A stretch of DNA of 64,000 bases. Origin: Marsupella aquatica. Lineage: Eukaryota > Marchantiophyta. The stretch lies in assembly GCA_973895155.1 (NCBI GenBank), contig OZ316893.1, forward strand, positions 17,980,001 through 18,044,000, read 5' to 3'. Position 1 is the first letter of the stretch; every line of letters starts with the position of its first letter. The notes under the pieces are model-generated. The model was not told the origin of the DNA and did not search any database. It worked only from the letters and a program-made list of their open reading frames with translations. Below, in pieces: positions 54,259-62,449 of the stretch. A program made the translations under genes and the position numbers.

Positions 54259-57115
54259 CACCTGGAAGGGCTGGGCGGCAACCCTACCGGTGGAGGTGCA
54301 ACTACATTTTCCACGGGAGGAGGATGCATGCTTTACGGCCATGCAGACCAAGAAGTACCAAGGCTTCATGGCCGGATCCGGCTTGGAGGCCTTTGTAAGA
54401 TTACCATGGCTGAAGCCGGAGGTACCGGAGTCAGACCTATTAGAATTCGTGGGGTCATGGGAACCCGAGACCAATTGCACGAGGATATATGGGAGGGATT
54501 TCTATCTTACTCCCAAGGTAATTGCCGAAGTGTTTGGCCTGCCGATAGGCAATAAGACCAAAGTTGATACCAGGAAGACCTTGCCTGACAAGGAGTTCCG
54601 GTCGTTCCCCGGGCCATCAACGAAGAATGGCTTCTTTCGGAACACCTGCACCAACCCGCACATAGGAGAGATGATCAACTTCTTGCGGGTGACCATGCAG
54701 TGTAACTTGCCAAGGGCAGAGATCGGCAAGGCACAGGTCTATCTGGCAGAAAGGCCAGACCCAAGCCGGGACTACAACGGGTACCTCCTCAACCAATTGA
54801 AGAAGATCTTAAAGGAGGAGCAGCAGGTAATCGGCATGGGGAGCGTGTCGCGGCTTGGCTATCACATGCCGCTGTTGTGCCGGTATGCCAGAGGTCAGAC
54901 TTTTGCCCCGGTACTTCCCCTGCAGGTAAGGGCACCCGAGGAAGCTCCAACACCGAGGCCGTTGGCTGAGAAGCCTCAACCACCTGTTAGTCCTACGATC
55001 GAGCAGGTGTTTAGGCCCAGGAAGGAAGACTTGCCGATGCAGCAACCAGGCATGCAGAGTCTGCTGAAACTACTGGAGAAAGAAAAGAAATCGGCATCGG
55101 CAACAACAACGGCAACGGCAACAATGCAGGACACTACTACAGAGGTAGGCCTACACCGACTCACAAGAGAAAACCCCTTTGCTGGAGACAAGGAGAGAAT
55201 CAGGCCAGAATCCAAGCCAGGTGTTCGAATGTACGTGGGAACCTCAAGCTCCGAATCTGAGGCAGAATTGCCTGAAGCTCCTACCGACGAAGAGGAGAGG
55301 GAGAAGCCGGACGTCCAAGAGGTAGAGGAGGCAGTGGAGGACTGCAGCCATGATAATTCCGGCTATGGGTCGGACCATCACGTTCCAGGAGTAAGGACCT
55401 ATGGCCGGTTTGTCCCCACACTTCCAAGGGTAGTGCGAGGGGACCCCAACCAGCAGAGTAGCCCTGAGTCTCCCCCACCAGATGTTGCTCCCCCGAGCTT
55501 CGACGGCATAAAACAGACGGTGCAGGAATTTCAGGAGCGAATCAAGCAGGAGGAAGAGGCCGCCCTAGCTAAGGAAAAGGATTTACCAGGAGGAGATTGG
55601 CCGGAGGACATCAGGCGGCTAGCCGAAAAAGGAAGCAAACCTCTAGCCACGATTGAAGAGATCCGCAGGACGGCTTGGGAGCAGAGGCCACGATGGGCGA
55701 TGCCGATCACTTCTACTTACTCCACCTACGCTAAGAATAGAGCCATGGAGTATGGTGAGATGTGTGGGGAACTTGCGCTCGGCATCTTTGGAGAGGAGTT
55801 GGAGGTAGGACCCTTTTTCCATAGGGAGCAGTTGGAGAAGCACCAATTAGAAGAAGCGGTGGCTTTAGAGAGAAGCAAGAAGGACGAGGTCATTCGGCGG
55901 CTTAGGAGGATGGAAGCCGAGATTGAAGATCTAAGGGCGGCCAAGAAAGCCCAAGATGAACTGCGGATTAAACGACATGAGCTGAACATCATGCAGGGGC
56001 AGTTGGACACCGCGCAGGCTGATAATCAGAATATCAAGGATAAACTGACTCAGACGCAGGAAGAGTTGGCCGACACGATCAAAGAGAGGGAGAAGTGGAA
56101 GCAAGAGCTGAAGAATACAGAGGAGGCCCACATAACAGCCAACAGCCGGGCCATGGCGGAGACCCAAAGAAAGGAATGGGCGTTGAAAGGGGAGCTCGAG
56201 AAAATCCGCGGAGCCCTTGAGCAGAAGGAGGTCGAGTTAGGGAAATCCTATCAAGGGATTATGGCACTGCAGCAGGAGCTTGCGTCCCTGACGGCCAGCT
56301 TCAAGGCCGACCTAAGGGAGAAGGACGAGATGCTCGAACAGACTTACGCCAAGATGAACCAGATGGAGTCTGTCATCATTGCAGAGCTCGACAAGGAGCT
56401 AAGAGCAACCCAGGAGGAGAGGGCTACCTTGAAGAAGGAATTGGAGGAAGCCCACAGGGAGCAAGAGGAGGCCAAAAACGAGCTGGAGGGGGCACGTAAG
56501 GACCTGGATGAAACCCAAGAGGAGTTGGAGGAAATCACGAGGAAGATGGAGAACCTACAGCGGCGGGCCGACAACCAAACTGAGCGGCTGAAGAAACAAG
56601 CCGCAGTATTTAAATGCTTAGCTGCAGCAGGTCCATCTCCCATTGGGACAAACCAGTTACCAGGGGTGGTAATTGCCGAAGGACAAGCCGCGCCACCTGC
56701 ACCAGTGCCGGAAGTAAGTGGGAAGGGGAAGGGACCAGCTGCCGAGCCACCAACGAAGAAGAAGCGGAAACCTTCAGGGTCAAGGAGTAATACGACTTCA
56801 CAGGCCGTGGTGATCAAGGAGGTAGACCCAGCACCGACCCCAGATAGGGTCACGGCTAAGGATCCAACTACCCTAGGGGAAGGGGAGGCCGAAGCCGAGG
56901 GAGTGGCTGAGGCCGAAGCCGTGGGAGTGGCTGAGGCCGAAGCCGTGGGTATTGCCGAGGCCGGTGTCGAGGCTGAAGCCGAAGGTGGACCCAGTCAGGC
57001 CGATGGAGAGTTGACTCGGTCAAGGGCAGGTAATCTGTCAGTAGGCGGGCCAACGGCAGTGGCTGAGGAGGAAGTGTTGGGGGCGTCCATTGAGGATCCA
57101 CCACCGGTGTCGTGA
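54137..57115 (+). CDS. Region B mobile-domain/coiled-coil protein
   Basis: 992-codon frame. Residues about 75-265 resemble a plant-mobile-domain fold (LEAFVRLPWLKPEVPE, LLEFVGSWEPETNC, RIYGRDFYLTPKVIAEVFGLPIG, LGYHMPLLCRYARG). Residues 270-560 are disordered and acidic. Residues about 564-828 form one long coiled coil dense in E, K, Q and L. A classical nuclear-localisation motif PTKKKRKP follows at about 871-878. The tail has an in-frame minisatellite (VAEAEAVG units, 56880-56990). It shares this order with the element A protein. Role unknown; the layout suggests a self-associating nuclear protein. It is long and open, but its start lies in another frame, so the gene is probably disabled by one shift. 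Confidence 0.7.
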   Translation: MKPPRQKERGRRHQRSQPSRRQGEAEEEEVDPIKAIPTRDDTWKGWAATLPVEVQLHFPREEDACFTAMQTKKYQGFMAGSGLEAFVRLPWLKPEVPESDLLEFVGSWEPETNCTRIYGRDFYLTPKVIAEVFGLPIGNKTKVDTRKTLPDKEFRSFPGPSTKNGFFRNTCTNPHIGEMINFLRVTMQCNLPRAEIGKAQVYLAERPDPSRDYNGYLLNQLKKILKEEQQVIGMGSVSRLGYHMPLLCRYARGQTFAPVLPLQVRAPEEAPTPRPLAEKPQPPVSPTIEQVFRPRKEDLPMQQPGMQSLLKLLEKEKKSASATTTATATMQDTTTEVGLHRLTRENPFAGDKERIRPESKPGVRMYVGTSSSESEAELPEAPTDEEEREKPDVQEVEEAVEDCSHDNSGYGSDHHVPGVRTYGRFVPTLPRVVRGDPNQQSSPESPPPDVAPPSFDGIKQTVQEFQERIKQEEEAALAKEKDLPGGDWPEDIRRLAEKGSKPLATIEEIRRTAWEQRPRWAMPITSTYSTYAKNRAMEYGEMCGELALGIFGEELEVGPFFHREQLEKHQLEEAVALERSKKDEVIRRLRRMEAEIEDLRAAKKAQDELRIKRHELNIMQGQLDTAQADNQNIKDKLTQTQEELADTIKEREKWKQELKNTEEAHITANSRAMAETQRKEWALKGELEKIRGALEQKEVELGKSYQGIMALQQELASLTASFKADLREKDEMLEQTYAKMNQMESVIIAELDKELRATQEERATLKKELEEAHREQEEAKNELEGARKDLDETQEELEEITRKMENLQRRADNQTERLKKQAAVFKCLAAAGPSPIGTNQLPGVVIAEGQAAPPAPVPEVSGKGKGPAAEPPTKKKRKPSGSRSNTTSQAVVIKEVDPAPTPDRVTAKDPTTLGEGEAEAEGVAEAEAVGVAEAEAVGIAEAGVEAEAEGGPSQADGELTRSRAGNLSVGGPTAVAEEEVLGASIEDPPPVS

Positions 57116-58036
57116 CGGTGCAAGGGCGCCGTTCCTTTTAGGGAGGGCGGACGTGGAGGGAGGAGGCGTGAGTGGGCAGGGCGGGCACGGATCTCCACGT
57201 TTAGGATTAGGATTAGAACCAGGAGCGGCCCTGACACTTAGCTTAGTGGGATTGCGGTTCCACTGGTAGGAGCAACACTTGTGCTCCTGCCTTGCTGTAC
57301 ATAGGTAGATTCGGGCAAGTAGATTACTGTCAGGTAGATTAGGCTTACGATGCAAAGAATGGCGGATCCACTACCAGGATAAGTACCTGGGCAGCGGGGA
57401 GCTCAGGGCCTCTTCTTTAGCAAGTTTTTAGTTTGCACCAGCCGGGCTGGGATCAAGTAGTACGAGAAGCTCTCGGTTAGTCATACAGTGACCCTTGTGT
57501 ATATTCATGTTTCCTCATGCCTAAGAGCTGAATAGAGTTGGCCTCACGGCTTAGTTCGCAGAACTTGTGTATGAGATGTACTGTTTGTATGGCAAGTGCA
57601 TGGTATGACTCAGTCAGAATGAGTCATTTTGCTATTTGTGTGTCGCATTAACTTGTGTGAAGAGTGCCCACATCAACAGAAGGAAGGAAAGTAAGCAGGG
57701 GAGTGAGAGTTGGATGTGTCGAGCTGAGAGAGGTCTTAGCGGCTTAACCAAGCCTATTGGGGATCATTCCGGCGGCGGAATCCAAACATACCTAACAAGA
57801 CGGAGGGGAAGACAGGGGAAGACAGGGGAAGGCCTATATTAGGCCGGCTACGTATCTCATGACCCGATGAAGGATCTGTCCAGTATATGTGTGTAAAATG
57901 TTAATAGTAGTAGTAGAAGGTTAGCAGCGTCCCATGCCGCTAAGCCGCGGAAACGGCCTCGCCAAGCACGAAACCTGCGGGAATCGGCTTGAGCTGGGGG
58001 GTTTCTTGGGTTTAGGGAGCCATGGGACGCACCACA
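57116..58036 (+). repeat. LTR-like stretch downstream of region B protein
   Basis: Ends GACGCACCACA immediately before a PBS-like site. A purine-rich GTGGAGGGAGGAGGCG followed by TGAGTGGG at about 57152-57170 could be a polypurine tract and LTR start, giving about 868 bp. The block TTCCGGCGGCGGAATCCAAACATACCTA (57766-57793) and CTTAGCGGCTTAACC just upstream match the 3' region of element A, including its hairpins. No second copy of the LTR is in the window, so the assignment is tentative. Confidence 0.45.
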
Positions 58037-58039
58037 TTT

Positions 58040-58060
58040 TTGGCGCTAGATGGAGGGGGC
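58040..58060 (+). promoter_or_regulatory. Primer-binding-like site of region B gag element
   Basis: TGGCGCTAGATGGAGGGGGC begins four bases after ...ACCACA and 66 bases before the gag ATG. It has the TGG start expected of a site complementary to a tRNA 3' end; the tRNA is not assigned. Confidence 0.5.
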
Positions 58061-58105
58061 ATTTCTTAAGCCGTGAGATATGAAGTTAGAACGGAAGCGT
58101 AGGTA

Positions 58106-58747
58106 ATGACTGACCTTATGCCGAGGGAAGAAAGAGTGATTCAACGGGAGAGAGCTCGACTGCAGCAGCTCGCCGGGTGGCATGATACACAGCGACTGAG
58201 AGGGGCAGAAAGAGCTGGTAGCTCCGAAACTGGAAGTGGCGTCGAAGAAGACATACCAGAAGAAGAGTCGGTAAGGAGAAGTGAGTCTCCAACCGACATG
58301 GGGGAACCAGAGGCACGGCCAGACGAGAGGCCAGGGACCAGATTGAGCCAGCGGTCGCGCATACATTACAAGGCATTTCATGGGAGAGGAGATGAGGATC
58401 CGGACGAATGGTTGGATGATTTCGAGGGAACCGCTGCAGCAAATGGAGAATCGGCCATCAAGATGCAGATTCTTCCCGGCCTGTTCAAGGGTGAGGCTAG
58501 GCCTTGGTACAGAGCATTAGATGTGGAAGATCAAGCCATCTGGGATATCTTCAAAACACTCTTTGTTAAGGAGTTTCGACCCATTGGAACTTCAGAACTA
58601 GCAGTGCTGAAGTTGGGACAACTTCGGTTCAAGGAGAACAAATCCTTCAGGAAGTTCTTGCAACGCTTTCAGAAACTGGTAAGACGTACAAAGACCAATG
58701 CATCTGAAGGTATGCAACTTCAATGGTTGGTGAATGCTTTGCCATAG
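58106..58747 (+). pseudogene. gag: Region B gag, first part, ended by in-frame TAG
   Basis: 214 codons. After a charged N-terminus, a retrotransposon gag domain runs from about residue 85 (YKAFHGRGDEDPDEWLDDFEG, GEARPWYRALDVEDQAIWD, FKENKSFRKFLQRFQKLV, WLVNALP). TAG at 58745-58747 is followed in the same frame by AAG ATG AGT and the rest of gag, so only this codon separates the halves. The stop falls inside the gag domain, not at gag/pol, and its context (UAG AAG AUG) is not a readthrough signal, so a CAG-to-TAG type nonsense change is the simplest reading. Confidence 0.8.
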
Positions 58748-58750
58748 AAG

Positions 58751-61099
58751 ATGAGTTTTGCAATTAGGAAGGAGAACCCGGAGACTTTAGCCGAAGCAAT
58801 TAAGGATATTCAATTATACATTAATGCAGATATCACAAGCCGGAAGAAACAGCTTAAGTCTGAGAGTTCCTCATCAGAGGAGGGATCACCCCATAAGAAA
58901 AAAGATAAGAAGAAGAAACATTCCAAGAAGTCTAGAAGTGATAAGTCAAGCTCGGATAGTGGGAGTAGCAAGAGTGAGTCATCTTCTAGTTCTGAAGAAG
59001 AAAAAACTAGGAAAAGGAAGGGCAGAAGGAGAGGGAAGACGAAAGTCAAGATGGAGGCTAAGCCACCAGATAACATCGTAGCCCTTACCGAGCAACTTAA
59101 GGCTATCATTGCAGAGGTAAAACCAAGGAAGAAGGTAGTACAGGAGGATAGCTCTGTATGGTGTGCCTTATGTTATAAAACCGGACACCATAAAGATGCG
59201 TGTCCTAAGCTTAATACTAATCATGTTCGGCATGTGGCCGAGATCAGACCATGTCAGGGAGAAGTAGAGTACTTTTTGGGAGATGCCGCTGATAGTGTTT
59301 TCGGCATCAGTGAGACTGGAGCACGAGACCTATCCAACAGACCTGCATCTGTGTGGTCAGGGTTAAGGAACAATCCAGGAGAGATGTATCCTTGTATTAT
59401 TCAGAACCCGTCAGTACCTCCTAGGCCGAATGTGCAAAGATTTGCGGCGTGCTATAATTGTGGTCAACCTGGCCATTTTGCTAGAGAATGCCCGAATGCA
59501 CGCAAACAGGGTGATGGACAACCAGCTCAGCTATGTATGGGATGCCGACAGGAAGGTCATATGCTAGGGCAATGTCCTACTTGGTTGGCAGGCCTGGCCG
59601 CAAATCATAAGCTTTTGCCGATCAAGATCTTACCGCCAGGTACTACCCCCGGAGGAGTTCAAATCAACCACATCGAACTAGGATGGCAAGAGGATGCCGA
59701 GGCAGAGTTCGTACCATCTGCTGATGAGGCCGAAGCCCTATCAACCTTCTCAGAGGAGGATTTAGATCATGATTGCTACCGGGTCTCTACTCGATCTACC
59801 AGAAGGAAGGAAAGGTGGGATGGGCTGGCCAAAAATAAAGGGAAGGTTACGGAGGAAAGGATCGACTCTTCGTCAACATCAACAGAAGGAGAAGGGAGGG
59901 CTCCGGCAATACAGGTAAGCCATGAGCCCACCAGTGAAACCAATCCTTCACAAGATAGCGACTTCAATCGAGATCATCCTAAGTTGTTCTACCCCTCTAT
60001 TACGGCTAGTGTTAAGGAACAACTAAGAGAATTAGAAACCCTGGAGAATACCGAAGCCATTGCCAAGGATGTAAAACGAGCAAAAGCATTGTTTGCTTCG
60101 GAAGACCCAACAGCTGTGGAGACTAGCGTGGCAAAACTGGCCGAATCCAAGACGGAAACACCACCAGAAGAGAAGCCGATTGTTCCCTATGACCTGGCTA
60201 AAGATGTACTAGAATCTAGAGTCTCGGCAACAGTAGGTCAACTATTGAAAAATAGCCCGTACTTCCGGAAGCAATTAAGGAAGGCTATTCTCGGCAAGCC
60301 GAGATTACCCAAGGTAGCAACCAGATCCGACGTACTAATGATAGAAGAAGATCAAGGAGCCCCAGCATTACCATTAATGATTCAAGGAGAATTATTACTA
60401 CGGGTACCCATCGATGGAGGATCAGGGGTATGTATTATGATTGATTCAACAGCAAAAGGGTGGGGTCTAACACCGGAGATGACTGGAAGAGTGTTGAACA
60501 TGGCCAATGGATATCAGGTCATTCCGACGGGAGTGTTAACCGGCATCAAGACAGAGATAGGAGGTATCTTCTTTAGCATTAACTATGTAGTAATGAAGCC
60601 GGTAAATCCTACGTCATTCCGGCTATTGATTGGTAGGCCATGGCTGTACCTAGCCGAGGTAATAGAAGATTGGGGTAAAAAGCAGTTCACTTTCGGGACC
60701 CCCTCTATCACGGTATCCTGGGACACTAAGGATGACCGTAGGAAAAGCATAAGGGAAGTAGATGGGTACGACAGTGGACTGGAGTCAGCCGATGAAGTAC
60801 GTTGGTTAGAATGCCTCACTAACCTAACCGAAGAAGGTGTCTTTGGACCAGAGGTACCCCCCAGCGGATTATGGCAAGAACCAATGGAAGGTGACTTGGA
60901 AGAAGAAGACGAAGAGGTCGAGGACTGCTTTACAATAGAATCCACCTTTTTAGCTGCAATTCCGGAGGAAGTAAAGGATGTAGACCAATTGGATGAAACG
61001 GCTAAGTGGGGAGCAGTAGCAGGGACAGTGGATTTTCTGCAGGCGTTGTGGCAGAGCCGACGGGGTCCACAACGCCATCGATCATCGGCAAGGAATTAA
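58751..61099 (+). CDS. Region B gag C-terminal part and protease
   Basis: 782 codons. Ends the gag domain (RKENPETLAEAIKDIQLYI), then a K/S/E-rich tract, then three CCHC knuckles: CALCYKTGHHKDAC (about 59162), CYNCGQPGHFAREC (about 59450) and CMGCRQEGHMLGQC (about 59534). A long acidic linker leads to the protease, with VPIDGGSGVCIM (Asp at about 555) and LLIGRPWL. The same three knuckles, K/S tract and DGG-type protease occur in Ty3-1, so the two are from one lineage. It overlaps the RT frame by 94 bases in the -1 direction. No canonical X XXY YYZ slippery site is visible there, so the overlap may reflect an indel. Confidence 0.85.
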   Translation: MSFAIRKENPETLAEAIKDIQLYINADITSRKKQLKSESSSSEEGSPHKKKDKKKKHSKKSRSDKSSSDSGSSKSESSSSSEEEKTRKRKGRRRGKTKVKMEAKPPDNIVALTEQLKAIIAEVKPRKKVVQEDSSVWCALCYKTGHHKDACPKLNTNHVRHVAEIRPCQGEVEYFLGDAADSVFGISETGARDLSNRPASVWSGLRNNPGEMYPCIIQNPSVPPRPNVQRFAACYNCGQPGHFARECPNARKQGDGQPAQLCMGCRQEGHMLGQCPTWLAGLAANHKLLPIKILPPGTTPGGVQINHIELGWQEDAEAEFVPSADEAEALSTFSEEDLDHDCYRVSTRSTRRKERWDGLAKNKGKVTEERIDSSSTSTEGEGRAPAIQVSHEPTSETNPSQDSDFNRDHPKLFYPSITASVKEQLRELETLENTEAIAKDVKRAKALFASEDPTAVETSVAKLAESKTETPPEEKPIVPYDLAKDVLESRVSATVGQLLKNSPYFRKQLRKAILGKPRLPKVATRSDVLMIEEDQGAPALPLMIQGELLLRVPIDGGSGVCIMIDSTAKGWGLTPEMTGRVLNMANGYQVIPTGVLTGIKTEIGGIFFSINYVVMKPVNPTSFRLLIGRPWLYLAEVIEDWGKKQFTFGTPSITVSWDTKDDRRKSIREVDGYDSGLESADEVRWLECLTNLTEEGVFGPEVPPSGLWQEPMEGDLEEEDEEVEDCFTIESTFLAAIPEEVKDVDQLDETAKWGAVAGTVDFLQALWQSRRGPQRHRSSARN

Positions 61100-61788
61100 A
61101 TACCAAGGGATCGGCATACAAGCCGATTACGAGGGCAGAACAAATTGAGGCCCTATTAGAAGCCGAGAGAGCACAGCGGCCTAACTCTCAGGAGCAAGAA
61201 GTGGATGAGATGGACAGACACGATCCAGAGCCAAGGCAGGAAGGGGAGCCGACCACTAATTCAAAACCGAATAGACCGGTAAGGGGACAATCTATGGACA
61301 CCAAGGAAGGGACCGACTCGGCTAGTCCAGCCAAAATCCCAGTTTATGGAGGTATGAGATTAGAGAGACTGGAAGCCGAACTGGACCCGAATTTGAAGAA
61401 GCAGATTAATATGATCCAAGCACGGCAATATCGGAAGCTCGACTTAGGAGAGGGAAGAGAACTGAACTTAGGGAGAAACCTAGCACCTGAGCTCGAGAAA
61501 GAGATCAGTGACTTATTGATTGAATTTCAGGATGTGTTTGCATGGAGTCACCAAGATCTAAAGGGAGTAGATCCAACACTAGGGGAACATCGAATTGATC
61601 TCATGTTAGGAGCCAAATCATTTCGACAACCAATTCGAAGGATGAACCCGAAGTATTCCCTGCTGGTCAAAACAGAAATCGACAAACTAGTGGAAGCTGG
61701 ATTCATCACTCCAGTCCTGCATTCAGACTGGGTGTCTCCAATTGTGATAGTTCCCAAGAAAGCTGGACCCGATGGTAAAAGTCACGAA
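61006..61788 (+). pseudogene. pol: Region B pol, truncated at start of RT
   Basis: Opens with GTG right after a TAA, so no own ATG. After a linker it matches Ty3-1 pol closely: FQDVFAWSHQDLKGVDPTLGEHRIDLM, RMNPKYSLLVK, GFITPVLHSDWVSPIVIVPK and GPDGK. Similarity stops abruptly after GPDGK (about 61778), where Ty3-1 goes on with KIRVCQDFRK. The RT catalytic motifs, RNase H and integrase are absent. The frame runs to 61944 in unrelated sequence. Confidence 0.82.
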
Positions 61789-62449
61789 TTCTTTCGGATA
61801 GAACTCCAAGAACAATACTTGCTCAACACTCACAAAGGGCAAATGCTATTAATAAGACCATGGAGTATGAGTCCTGTTTTCTTGATACTATGGTCCATGC
61901 CCGTCGACAGTTTGACGAGTGTGGCCGTCCGGAGAGACCCGTGATTGGGTCCAATAGACTAACGGATCATCAAAAGTTCCATGTAAATTCGAACTCAAAT
62001 CCACTTCTAGCTCGAGATTGTCTCGAGCCTCGAGGTCAAGTTTCTGTATTTGATTTATCTTCATGTATTCTCCCATAAATTTGACCATAGTTCCTTAATT
62101 CTACCTCAAGATCGTCTCGAGCCTCAGATTTTCTTTGTACTATTTGGATCAGGATTTTATGGCCCTTGCCAATATAACGATTGGAAAATCTGATCTGAGG
62201 AATATTTTTTGGTTGTTGTTTTCGGATGAGAACCTCTTCCGAACTTGGAGACAAATGTGCATCGATTGGGTCAAGGGACTTCTTCCGGATGGTCTAGGGG
62301 AGTTAGGTTCAAAAATAAATGGGAAATCCCGGACAACAAAAATGATTACGCCGGCATTGTTTAGATGCTTTGAAGGAGACCTGAGTAGTGACGACATTCT
62401 AAAAGTTTTTACTGCCGTTCAACAACAGAAGGTTTTATTGAAGAAAGAC
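61789..62449 (+). other. Unassigned DNA between region B and second element A copy
   Basis: No known family recognised. An ATG at 62159 opens a frame of 97 codons (IFWLLFSDENLFRTWRQM, LPDGLGELGSKING) that is cut by the element A terminus at 62450; it may be part of a larger broken gene. AGATTGTCTCGAGCCTC at about 62018 recurs as AGATCGTCTCGAGCCTC at about 62110. Confidence 0.4.

Noticed and set aside
54789-55478. Several minus-strand ORFs opposite the region B protein, and similar shadows opposite gag and pol genes
   Set aside because: They mirror codon bias and coiled-coil composition of the real frame and show no domain.
61006-61099. Programmed -1 frameshift between protease and pol in region B
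   Set aside because: Frames overlap in the right direction, but no slippery heptamer is present in the overlap and the locus is a pseudogene; an indel explains it.
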